Positions 1-6,549 of a DNA stretch of 11,849 nt are shown piece after piece. Numbering within the stretch: the stretch's first letter is position 1; every line of letters begins with the position of its first letter. The notes beneath the pieces are model-generated. The model worked only from the letters and a program-made list of their open reading frames with translations. It did not search any database and was not told the origin of the DNA. The stretch covers positions 1 to 11,849 of the forward strand of contig JAAYAS010000259.1 in assembly GCA_012719255.1 (NCBI GenBank), read 5' to 3'. A program made the position numbers and the translations under genes. This DNA is from Microbacteriaceae bacterium. GTDB taxonomy: Bacteria > Actinomycetota > Actinomycetes > Actinomycetales > Microbacteriaceae.

Positions 1-1041
1 CGCCGCGGCCTCATCATCGGCATCGCGGCGGCCGCCGCGGTGGTGCTCGCCGCCGGCATCATCACGCCGATCGTCATCCACAACAACAACGTCAAGCGCG
101 GCGACGAGCTCGCGGCCGACTTCACCACGAAGCTCGACGCGTACAACTCGACCTGGAACGCCGAGAACATCGGCGTGCTCGACGACGTCTCGCTCGCGAG
201 CCAGATTCCGAACGGCGACATCGGCGGGTTCTCCGACGGCACCATCTCGAGCATCGGCACCGCCTGCGAGGATCTCGCCACCGTGAAGGAGAAGCGCGAC
301 GAGCTCGCGAACGCCTCGGTGCCCGAGCTCGTCGAGGACGAGGCCGCCACCGCCTCGGAGGCGTACGTCGACGCGCAGAGCCGCGCCGAGGCGCTCGGCA
401 GCCAGCGCGCCGAGGCCGAGACCCTTCTCAGCGAGACCGAGACGCTCTACGGCGACATGCAGGAGTTCTGCGACAACATCGGCGCCTACGGCGACGCGAA
501 CGCGAAGATGCGCGAGAACGAAGCCGGCGTCTACCAGGACGCGTTCGTCGTCGAGAACGGCGGCCGCTTCGACTCGTCCGACGGCAGTGTCTACTGGCTC
601 TGCGAGGCCGAGGGCGGCTGCCCGAACCTCTACAACAGCGACACCCGCAACCAGTACGCCGACGCCTTCCAGACCACCTACGTCGGCTACGCCGAGACGA
701 TGGTCGACCTCTACGAGAACAACTGCATCATGACCCGCTACGCCGACGCCTGCGCCGTCGGCGCCACCGAGTGGCAGAAGGCCGCCGACGCCGGCCAGAA
801 GTTCGTCGACCACCTGAAGAACAACGAGCCCACCGTCGAGGTCGGCCAGGCCCTCTACCCGCAGCTCAACGACCTGCTCACCGACTCGCTCGACGCCACC
901 GACGCGGCGAAGCGCGCCGTCGCCGAGAAGATCCGCGAGATCGACGGCTCGGGCTCCTCGACCACCGGCGGCGCGATCAACGACTACTTCCGCGACAAGG
1001 AGGCGGAGATCGCCACCCTCGTCGAGAACGCGTCGAATTAG
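1..1041 (+). CDS. Membrane-anchored extracytoplasmic protein of unknown function (5' end cut off)
   Basis: The reading frame is open from base 1 to the TAG at 1039-1041, giving 346 visible residues; the true start lies left of the window. Two arginines are followed by a hydrophobic segment (about residues 4-26), then a long polar region, which suggests an N-terminal anchor with the body outside the membrane. The body is acidic and largely helical-looking, with Ala/Glu-rich heptad-like stretches around residues 95-150. Six cysteines (about 89, 157, 201, 207, 242, 251) all lie in the outer part, including one CEAEGGC pair, so disulfides are plausible. The end is Gly/Ser-rich and then helical again. 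I recognise no family or catalytic motif. An internal GTG at 40 could be read as a start but would cut the hydrophobic anchor in half. A strong terminator follows directly, so this is the last gene of its transcript. Confidence 0.8.
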   Translation, partial: RRGLIIGIAAAAAVVLAAGIITPIVIHNNNVKRGDELAADFTTKLDAYNSTWNAENIGVLDDVSLASQIPNGDIGGFSDGTISSIGTACEDLATVKEKRDELANASVPELVEDEAATASEAYVDAQSRAEALGSQRAEAETLLSETETLYGDMQEFCDNIGAYGDANAKMRENEAGVYQDAFVVENGGRFDSSDGSVYWLCEAEGGCPNLYNSDTRNQYADAFQTTYVGYAETMVDLYENNCIMTRYADACAVGATEWQKAADAGQKFVDHLKNNEPTVEVGQALYPQLNDLLTDSLDATDAAKRAVAEKIREIDGSGSSTTGGAINDYFRDKEAEIATLVENASN

Positions 1042-1053
1042 CCGCTCCCGACC

Positions 1054-1094
1054 GCCGCGCGCCCCGGGCACCCGCCCGGGGCGCGCGGCCGTTT
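1054..1094 (+). terminator. Intrinsic terminator after the unknown membrane-anchored gene
   Basis: A perfect 15-bp GC-only stem pairs 1054-1068 with 1075-1089 around a 6-base loop (1069-1074) and is followed by CGTTT (1090-1094). It begins 13 bases after the TAG of the upstream gene. The T run is short, as is common in GC-rich actinobacteria. It separates that gene from smpB. Confidence 0.85.
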
Positions 1095-1129
1095 CCGAGC
1101 GGGATGCGCGCCCGCGGCGCCGGGCGAGG

Positions 1130-1135
1130 TAGGCT
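1130..1135 (+). promoter_or_regulatory. Candidate -10 element of smpB
   Basis: TAGGCT matches the actinobacterial TANNNT -10 pattern and lies 33 bases before the smpB ATG, downstream of the terminator, where a promoter is needed. I see no convincing -35 element. The identical hexamer stands before prfB (minus strand, 6533-6538). Confidence 0.4.
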
Positions 1136-1168
1136 GATCGGCCGAGCATCCGGAGGGAGGAGCCCAGC

Positions 1169-1645
1169 ATGGCGAAGGAGCAGGGACGACAGGTCGTCGC
1201 GAGCAACCGCAAGGCGCGCCACGACTACACGATCGAGGACACCTACGAAGCCGGCATGGTGCTCCACGGCACCGAGGTGAAGGCGCTCCGGCAGGGCCGC
1301 GCCTCGCTCGTCGACGGCTACGCGCACGTCGAGAACGGCGAGATGTGGCTCGAGGCCGTGCACATCCCCGAGTACTTCCAGGGCACCTGGAACAACCACT
1401 CCCCCCGCCGCAAGCGCAAGCTGCTGCTCCACCGCGACGAGATCCGCCGGATCGCGACGAAGACCCGCGAGGGCGGCTACACGATCGTGCCGCTGCAGCT
1501 CTACTTCAAGGACGGCCGCGCGAAGGTCGAGATCGGCGTCGCGAAGGGCAAGCGCGAGTACGACAAGCGCCACGCCCTCCGCGAGCGGCAGGACCGCCGC
1601 GAGGCGGAGCGCGCCATCGCCTCGCGCCGGCACCTGGGCGAGTAG
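1169..1645 (+). CDS. smpB: SsrA-binding protein SmpB
   Basis: SmpB binds tmRNA and delivers it to stalled ribosomes, starting trans-translation that tags the incomplete peptide for proteolysis and releases the ribosome. The 158 residues match the family from end to end: an N-terminal VASNRKARHDY stretch, the GTEVKALRQGRASLVDGYA core, GTWNNHSPRRKRKLLLH, and a basic C-terminal tail ending RRHLGE, the part that enters the ribosomal A site. The ATG is preceded by a strong purine-rich ribosome-binding site (GGAGGGAGGA, 1152-1161) with 7 bases between. smpB has its own candidate -10 box and converges on ftsX with 19 bases between the stop codons. In many actinobacteria smpB follows ftsX on the same strand, so its orientation here is unusual. 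No tmRNA gene is visible next to it. Confidence 0.98.
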   Translation: MAKEQGRQVVASNRKARHDYTIEDTYEAGMVLHGTEVKALRQGRASLVDGYAHVENGEMWLEAVHIPEYFQGTWNNHSPRRKRKLLLHRDEIRRIATKTREGGYTIVPLQLYFKDGRAKVEIGVAKGKREYDKRHALRERQDRREAERAIASRRHLGE

Positions 1646-1664
1646 CGCCCGTCGGCGACCTGGG

Positions 1665-2579
1665 CTACACCCGCAGGTAGCGGCGGATCGAGATCGTCGA
1701 GGCGACGGCCGCGAGGCCGACGCCGAGCACGAGCAGGATCACCGAGACGAGCACCGCCTCGGGCCACATCCCCACGAGCTGCATCGCCGGCATCCTCGGC
1801 GCGAGGTAGCCCTGCACGAACCAGTGCGTGCCCGCGAGCACCGCGCCCGAGGCGAGCAGCGAGCCGATGAGGCCCGCGAACACGCCCTCGAGCACGAACG
1901 GCGCCTGGATGAACCCGTTCGAGGCGCCGACGAGGCGCATGATGCGCAGCTCGCGGCGGCGCGAGAACGCCGACAGCCGGATGGTCGTGGCGACGAGCAG
2001 CACCGCGGCGACGAGCATCACCGTCGCGATCGCGAACGCCGTCACCGAAGCGCCGTTGAGCACCGCGAAGATCGAGTCGAGGAACTGCCGCTGGTCGGTG
2101 ACCGACTCGACCCCGGGCATCCCGCGGACGGTCTGGATGACGATGTCGGAGTCCTCGGGGTTCGTGAGGTTCACCCAGAACGCCTCGTTGAGTTGCTCGG
2201 GCTTCACGAACGACACGAGCGGGTCGTCGGCGAACTGCTCGACGAAGCGGTCGTAGGCGTCCTGCTGCGACTCGAAGAAGTAGGCGTCGACGTACGGCGC
2301 GAGCGCCGCGCCGTCGAGCTCGGCCTGCACGGCCCCGATCTGCGCCTCGGTCGCCTGCCCGCCGGCGCAGTCGGGCGACGCCGACACCTCGGTGCAGAAG
2401 TCGATCGCGACCTGCGCGCGGTCGTACCAGTAGGTCTTCATCGCCTGGATCTGCAGCTGCAGCAGCAGCGCGGCGCCGACGAAGGTGAGCGACACGAACG
2501 TGACGAGCACGACCGAGATGACCATGGAGGTGTTGCGGCGCAGTCCCTGCCACATCTCCGACATGACGAATCCGAGCAT
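1665..2579 (-). CDS. ftsX: Cell division protein FtsX (permease-like subunit)
   Basis: FtsX is the membrane subunit of the FtsEX complex, which uses ATP hydrolysis by FtsE to control peptidoglycan hydrolases at the septum. The 304 residues show the family layout: a short cytoplasmic N-terminus with GLRRN, TM1 at about 19-42, a large extracytoplasmic domain at about 45-170, then TM2 (177-199), TM3 (226-250) and TM4 (274-297), with SRRRELRIMRLVGAS between TM2 and TM3. Two cysteines in the outer domain (62 and 71, CTEVSASPDC) could form a small disulfide loop. The ATG at 2579 shares one base with the ftsE stop (TGATG), and GGAGGG lies about 10 bases upstream inside ftsE, so translation is probably coupled. 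Met6 is a less likely alternative start. Its 3' end faces smpB with no clear terminator between. Confidence 0.97.
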   Translation of the reverse strand: MLGFVMSEMWQGLRRNTSMVISVVLVTFVSLTFVGAALLLQLQIQAMKTYWYDRAQVAIDFCTEVSASPDCAGGQATEAQIGAVQAELDGAALAPYVDAYFFESQQDAYDRFVEQFADDPLVSFVKPEQLNEAFWVNLTNPEDSDIVIQTVRGMPGVESVTDQRQFLDSIFAVLNGASVTAFAIATVMLVAAVLLVATTIRLSAFSRRRELRIMRLVGASNGFIQAPFVLEGVFAGLIGSLLASGAVLAGTHWFVQGYLAPRMPAMQLVGMWPEAVLVSVILLVLGVGLAAVASTISIRRYLRV

Positions 2580-3466
2580 CAGCGATCGCCCTCCTCGTCG
2601 GCGCTCCAGTCGGCGGCGTCGTCCTCGTGCTCGGGCAGCCGCGAGGTCGGCGAGTCGATGTCGGCGCCCCAGCCGCCGCGGCGGTCGGGCTCGCCGACCC
2701 GGCGGGCCATCGCCTCGGCGATCGTCGGCCGGGCGGCCTCGTCGGCGAGCTCGGGCGACTCGGGCTCCTCGTACTTGACGATCTCGGGCGTGTAGACGCC
2801 GACCGCCTCGTCGCGCACGATGCGGCCGTCGTTGAGCTCGACCACGCGCTGCTGGGCCGCGTCGACGATCGACACGTCGTGGGTGGCCATGACGACGGCG
2901 GTGCCGTTGCGGTTGATGCGCCGCAGCACCCGCATGATCTCGTCGCTCGTGGCCGGGTCGAGGTTGCCGGTGGGCTCGTCGGCGAGCAGGATCGCCGGCT
3001 TGTTCACGACGGCGCGGGCGATGGCGACGCGCTGCTGCTCGCCGCCGGAGAGCTCGTGCGGGAAGCGGCGCTCCTTGCCCTCGAGGCCGACGGTCTTCAG
3101 CACCTCGGCGACCGCCTGCCGGATCTGCTCGCGGCGCTTGCCGATCACCTGCTGCGCGTAGGCGACGTTCTCGTGCACCGTCTTGTTCGCGAGCAGCCGG
3201 AAGTCCTGGAACACCATGCCGACGTTGCGCCGGTAGTGGGGCACCTTGCGGAGGGAGATCTTCGCGAGGTCCTGGCCCAGCACGTGCACGTGCCCCTCGG
3301 TGGGGTGGTCCTCGAGGAGGATGTGGCGCAGCACGGTCGACTTCCCCGAGCCCGACGGGCCCACGAGGAAGACGAACTCGCCGCGCAGGATCTCGAACGT
3401 GACATCGTCGAGCGCGGGGCTCGTCGTGCCCCGGTACACCTTGGAGACGTGGTCGAATCTGATCAT
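2579..3466 (-). CDS. ftsE: Cell division ATP-binding protein FtsE with acidic C-terminal extension
   Basis: FtsE is the cytoplasmic ABC-type ATPase that drives FtsX. Motifs in order: Walker A GPSGSGKST (36-44), Q-loop glutamine in VFQDFRLL (87), signature LSGGEQQR (139-146), Walker B ILLADEP (159-165) and H-loop histidine in MATHD (196). The ATPase core is complete by about residue 225, the usual FtsE length. About 70 further residues follow, rich in Glu, Asp, Pro and Ser with no predicted fold; the tail is acidic and ends DWSADEEGDR. The gene overlaps ftsX by one base. Upstream there are only 85 bases to metS, and these hold the metPS terminator and the likely ftsE promoter. No ribosome-binding site is visible before the ATG, which fits a leaderless or near-leaderless mRNA (inference). 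Confidence 0.97.
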   Translation of the reverse strand: MIRFDHVSKVYRGTTSPALDDVTFEILRGEFVFLVGPSGSGKSTVLRHILLEDHPTEGHVHVLGQDLAKISLRKVPHYRRNVGMVFQDFRLLANKTVHENVAYAQQVIGKRREQIRQAVAEVLKTVGLEGKERRFPHELSGGEQQRVAIARAVVNKPAILLADEPTGNLDPATSDEIMRVLRRINRNGTAVVMATHDVSIVDAAQQRVVELNDGRIVRDEAVGVYTPEIVKYEEPESPELADEAARPTIAEAMARRVGEPDRRGGWGADIDSPTSRLPEHEDDAADWSADEEGDR

Positions 3467-3475
3467 GGCACGCTC

Positions 3476-3481
3476 AAACTA
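3476..3481 (-). promoter_or_regulatory. Candidate -10 element of ftsEX, near-leaderless type
   Basis: On the minus strand TAGTTT (a TANNNT match) ends 9 bases before the ftsE ATG. Transcription would then start within about 0-3 bases of the start codon, which would explain the missing ribosome-binding site. The same hexamer supplies the T-rich tail of the terminator hairpin directly upstream, so one sequence may serve both. No recognisable -35 hexamer is present. Confidence 0.4.
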
Positions 3482-3514
3482 CGCGTCGCCCCCGGAGTTT
3501 CCGGGGGCGACGCG
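3476..3514 (-). terminator. Intrinsic terminator of metP-metS
   Basis: A perfect 14-bp stem pairs 3482-3495 with 3501-3514 around a 5-base loop (3496-3500). Read on the minus strand it is followed by TAGTTT. On the plus strand no T run follows. It therefore ends the metP-metS transcript, 37 bases after the metS stop and 15 bases before the ftsE start. Confidence 0.8.
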
Positions 3515-3551
3515 CGCACGCGGTGCAGACCGCGGGTCTTCGGGATTCGGA

Positions 3552-3659
3552 TCAGTCGCGGTCGGTGCCGCGGGTGCGGAGGTTGACGACGGCGGCGACG
3601 AGGCCTCCCCAGACGGTGAGGGCGGCCACGAGCAGCATGATCACGGCCTCGGGGTTCAT
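3552..3659 (-). CDS. metS: Small subunit MetS of methionine/alanine NSS importer
   Basis: This gene encodes only 35 residues: a short N-terminus (MNPEAV), one hydrophobic helix of about 20 residues containing VWGGLVAAVVNL, and a polar basic/acidic tail. Size, single span, the WGGLVAA motif and position directly after an NSS transporter match the small subunit family of methionine/alanine importers; in Corynebacterium glutamicum both MetP and MetS are needed for uptake. Its ATG overlaps the metP stop as ATGA, and GAGGGGG lies about 8 bases upstream inside metP, so the two are co-translated. It is shorter than the C. glutamicum protein (about 60 residues). It is easily missed by gene callers because of its length. 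Confidence 0.85.
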   Translation of the reverse strand: MNPEAVIMLLVAALTVWGGLVAAVVNLRTRGTDRD

Positions 3660-5308
3660 CGGTCCACCCCCTCGGCGCGGTCGGTCGCGGACGACTCGGC
3701 GATGTCGCGCTCCTCGTCGCCGTGGTGCGAGCGGTCGTAGACCGCCTGCATCTCGGCGCTGATCTCGTCCTCGGCGATGCGCGTGCGCACCGCCTTCGGC
3801 CACGGGATGAGGGCGAGGAGCGCGCCGACGACGACCAGGCCGATCGCCATGCCCCAGCCGAAGGCGTTGAGGAACCACTGCGGGTAGTCCTCGTACGGGG
3901 TCTGCAGGTGGCGGACGATCTCGCTGATGAGGATCGCGGTGAGCACGACCGGCACGACGCCGGCGATGAACACCTTCCACGCGCCGCTCGCCGGGATCGA
4001 CGAGGCGCGGGTGAGGTGGTTCGAGAGGATGCCGAGGCGCCGCCCGATCCACGCGACCGCGATCACCGAGACGAGCGCCGCCGCGAGGATGCCGAACTTG
4101 TTCACGAACTCGTCGAGCACGTCGAGCACGTAGAGGCCGGTGGTGGTCGGGAACAGCAGCGTCGACACGAGCGCCATCGGGATGACGACCGCGAGGCTCG
4201 CCTGCACGCGGGTGAGGTGGAGCTTGTCGCGCACCGCCGCCACGATCACCTCGATGATCGAGATCAGCGAGGTGAGGCCGGCGAAGAACAGCGAGCCGAA
4301 GAACAGCACGCCGATCACCGCGCCGAGCGGCGCCTCCGAGATCAGCGTCGGGAACGCGACGAAGGCGAGGCCGATGCCCGCGCCCGCCACATCCTCGATG
4401 CCGCTGCCGGCGGCCTGCGCCATGAAGCCGAGCGCCGCGAACACGCCGATGCCGGCGAGGATCTCGAAGCCCGAGTTCGAGAACGCCACGACCATGCCCG
4501 AACCGGTGAGGTCGCTGCGGCGCTTGAGGTACGAGGCGTAGGTGATCATGATGCCGAAGCCGATCGACAGCGAGAAGAAGATCTGGCCGACCGCCGCCGC
4601 CCACACCTCGAGCCGGCCGAGCGCCGACCAGTCGGGGGTGAACAGCGCGTTGAGGCCGTCGGTCGCGCCCGGCAGGAACAGCGACTGCACGACGAGCGCG
4701 AGGAACATCACGAGCAGCAGCGGCAGGAACACGAGGTTCGCGCGGGCGATGCCGCGGCGCACGCCGGCGACGATGATCACCGCGACCACGAGCCAGATGA
4801 TGAGGTGCGGCCAGAGCACGCCCGGCACGAAGTCGAAGCTCACGCCGACGTCGTCGCTGAGCGCGAGGAAGTCGCCGAACAGGAAGCCCGAGGCGCCGTC
4901 GGCGTTCTGCTCCCACGCCTTCGTCACCGAGAAGATCGTGTACATCAGCGCCCAGCCGACGATCACGGCGTAGTAGATGCCGATGATCACGCAGACGAGC
5001 ACCTGCCACCAGCCGATCGACTCCATCCACTTCTGGATGCGCGCGAACGACAGCGGTGCCGAGCCGCGGTAGCGGTGGCCGACGACGTAGTCGAAGAAGA
5101 GCAGGGGCACCCCGGTGGCGAGCAGCGCCACGAGGTAGGGGATGATGAACGCGCCGCCGCCGTTGTCGTAGGCGATGTAGGGGAAGCGCCAGATGTTGCC
5201 GAGACCGACGGCCGAGCCGATCGCGGCGAGGATGAACAGGTTCCGCGACGAGAACACTTCGCGTCGACGAGCCGGGGCGGTGGCGCCCGGCGGTGGAGCT
5301 GCAGCCAT
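3656..5308 (-). CDS. metP: Sodium-dependent methionine/alanine importer, NSS family (MetP-like)
   Basis: This is a cytoplasmic-membrane importer of the neurotransmitter:sodium symporter family, with the LeuT fold of two inverted five-helix repeats. The 550 residues begin with a Pro/Ala-rich cytoplasmic tail, then TM1 carries the diagnostic GSAVGLGNIWRFP (31-43) followed by DNGGGAF. The Ala and Asn of that motif align with LeuT Na1 ligands A22 and N27. Many further hydrophobic spans follow, and the C-terminus is a charged tail of about 45 residues. The substrate assignment (methionine, alanine) rests mainly on the adjoining MetS gene and is inference. The ATG at 5308 has GAGGAG six bases upstream. 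That Shine-Dalgarno lies in a small inverted repeat (5315-5319 with 5321-5325) that could weakly mask it. A terminator follows metS. Confidence 0.92.
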   Translation of the reverse strand: MAAAPPPGATAPARRREVFSSRNLFILAAIGSAVGLGNIWRFPYIAYDNGGGAFIIPYLVALLATGVPLLFFDYVVGHRYRGSAPLSFARIQKWMESIGWWQVLVCVIIGIYYAVIVGWALMYTIFSVTKAWEQNADGASGFLFGDFLALSDDVGVSFDFVPGVLWPHLIIWLVVAVIIVAGVRRGIARANLVFLPLLLVMFLALVVQSLFLPGATDGLNALFTPDWSALGRLEVWAAAVGQIFFSLSIGFGIMITYASYLKRRSDLTGSGMVVAFSNSGFEILAGIGVFAALGFMAQAAGSGIEDVAGAGIGLAFVAFPTLISEAPLGAVIGVLFFGSLFFAGLTSLISIIEVIVAAVRDKLHLTRVQASLAVVIPMALVSTLLFPTTTGLYVLDVLDEFVNKFGILAAALVSVIAVAWIGRRLGILSNHLTRASSIPASGAWKVFIAGVVPVVLTAILISEIVRHLQTPYEDYPQWFLNAFGWGMAIGLVVVGALLALIPWPKAVRTRIAEDEISAEMQAVYDRSHHGDEERDIAESSATDRAEGVDR

Positions 5309-5346
5309 TGAAGACTCCTCAGGAGAACGCTGGTGGTGGGGTCAGC

Positions 5347-5352
5347 AGGCTA
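5347..5352 (-). promoter_or_regulatory. Candidate -10 element of metP-metS
   Basis: On the minus strand TAGCCT (TANNNT) lies 38 bases before the metP ATG, predicting a leader of about 30 bases that contains the Shine-Dalgarno. It falls in the 99-base gap after prfB, beyond the prfB hairpin. No good -35 match is seen. Confidence 0.4.
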
Positions 5353-5376
5353 GCAGTGGCTGAGCGTTTCCTGGGT

Positions 5377-5408
5377 ATCCGCGCCGCGCGCTCGGGCGCC
5401 GCGCGGAT
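5377..5408 (-). terminator. Possible terminator hairpin of prfB
   Basis: An 8-bp outer stem pairs 5377-5384 with 5401-5408, and a smaller inner GCGC stem (5388-5391 with 5396-5399, TCGG loop) sits inside it. It begins at the last base of the prfB stop codon. On the minus strand no T run follows, so termination here may be weak or Rho-assisted. Confidence 0.4.
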
Positions 5409-6523
5409 CAGTCGTCGGCCTTCTGCCCCGTCTTGCGCCAGCGGATGCCCGAGTTGATGAACTCGTCGAGGTCGCCGTCGAACACGCGGTCGGGGTTCGA
5501 CGACTCGTGGCCGGAGCGGAGGTCCTTCACCATCTTGTACGGCGCGAGCACGTACGAGCGCATCTGGTCGCCCCACGAGGCGGTGATGTTGCCGGCGAGC
5601 TCCTTCTTCTTCGCCTCCTCCTCCTCGCGGCGGGCGAGGAGCAGGCGCGACTGGAGCACGCGCATCGCGGCGGCGCGGTTCTGGATCTGCGACTTCTCGT
5701 TCTGGCAGCTCACGACGATGCCGGTCGGGAGGTGCGTGATGCGCACCGCCGAGTCGGTGGTGTTCACCGACTGGCCGCCGGGGCCCGACGAGCGGTAGAC
5801 GTCGACGCGGATGTCGTTCTCGGGGATCTCGATGTGCTCGGTCTGCTCGATGAGCGGCACCACCTCGACGGCGGCGAAGCTCGTCTCGCGGCTGCCGGCC
5901 GAGTTGAACGGGCTCATCCGCACGAGCCGGTGCGTGCCGGCCTCGATCGAGAGCGTGCCGAACGCGTAGGGCGAGTTCACCTCGATGGTCGCCGACTTGA
6001 TGCCGGCCTGCTCGGCGTAGCTCGTCTCGAGCACGTTCACCGGATGGTCGTGCTGCTCGGCCCAGCGGGTGTACATGCGCAGCAGCATCTCGGCGAAGTC
6101 GGCGGCGTCGACGCCGCCGGCGCCGGCGCGGATCGTCATCACCGCGGGCCGCGGGTCGAACTCGCCGTCGAGCAGGGTCTGCACCTCGAGGTCGGCGATC
6201 ACGCGGGTGACGTCGGCGAGCTCGCGCTGCGCCTCGGCGGCGGTGTCGGCGTCGTCGGCCTCGTTCGCGAGCTCGACGAGCACCTCGAGGTCGTCGAGCC
6301 GCTGCTCGATGCCGGTGATGCGCTTGAGGTCGGCCTGCGCGTGCGAGAGCCGGCTCGTGACGGCCTGCGCGTTCTCGGGGTCGTCCCAGAGGTCGGGGGC
6401 CGACGCCTCCTGCTCGAGCCGCGCGATCGACGCGGCGAGCTCGTCGGGGTCGAGCACACCGCGGATGTGGGCGAACGTCTGGCGCTGCTGCGCGATCTCG
6501 TCGGAGAGGTCGAGGTTGATCAT
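5408..6523 (-). CDS. prfB: Peptide chain release factor 2
   Basis: RF2 recognises UGA and UAA in the ribosomal A site and triggers hydrolysis of the finished peptide. The 371 residues show the class I release-factor order: a helical N-terminal domain (about 1-110), the SPF stop-codon recognition tripeptide (204-206), and the GGQ catalytic loop in SSGPGGQSVNTTDSAVR (249-251). A Lys/Glu-rich helix (about 298-310) follows, then the conserved end DGDLDEFINSGI. SPF rather than PxT identifies RF2 and not RF1. The frame is continuous through RGVLDPDE, the place where many bacteria have an in-frame UGA and a programmed +1 frameshift, so that autoregulation is absent here. The ATG at 6523 follows a TAGGCT box by 9 bases and has no clear ribosome-binding site. 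The gene lies 26 bases downstream of the Tad cluster. Confidence 0.98.
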   Translation of the reverse strand: MINLDLSDEIAQQRQTFAHIRGVLDPDELAASIARLEQEASAPDLWDDPENAQAVTSRLSHAQADLKRITGIEQRLDDLEVLVELANEADDADTAAEAQRELADVTRVIADLEVQTLLDGEFDPRPAVMTIRAGAGGVDAADFAEMLLRMYTRWAEQHDHPVNVLETSYAEQAGIKSATIEVNSPYAFGTLSIEAGTHRLVRMSPFNSAGSRETSFAAVEVVPLIEQTEHIEIPENDIRVDVYRSSGPGGQSVNTTDSAVRITHLPTGIVVSCQNEKSQIQNRAAAMRVLQSRLLLARREEEEAKKKELAGNITASWGDQMRSYVLAPYKMVKDLRSGHESSNPDRVFDGDLDEFINSGIRWRKTGQKADD

Positions 6524-6532
6524 GATCGACCC

Positions 6533-6538
6533 AGCCTA
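6533..6538 (-). promoter_or_regulatory. Candidate -10 element of prfB, near-leaderless type
   Basis: On the minus strand TAGGCT ends 9 bases before the prfB ATG, the same spacing seen at ftsE, and is the same hexamer as before smpB. It predicts a transcript starting at or within a few bases of the start codon. It lies in the 26-base gap after the last Tad gene, so prfB may also be reached by read-through. Confidence 0.45.
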
Positions 6539-6549
6539 CCGGCCCGCGC

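Noticed and set aside
1042..1168. tmRNA (ssrA) gene next to smpB
   Set aside because: The 127 bases before smpB hold only the terminator, a -10-like box and the ribosome-binding site, and only 19 bases follow smpB. There is no room for ssrA.
3722..5311. A long open frame (529 codons) on the + strand opposite metP
   Set aside because: Its translation is almost all Arg, Asp, Glu, His and Ala, the usual product of reading the complement of a GC-rich gene. It has no domain, while the minus strand encodes a clear NSS transporter.
6440..6470. Programmed +1 frameshift in prfB
   Set aside because: The codons for RGVLDPDE are continuous with no in-frame TGA, and the whole RF2 protein lies in one frame from a good ATG. 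The frameshift is absent here, as in other lineages that have lost it.
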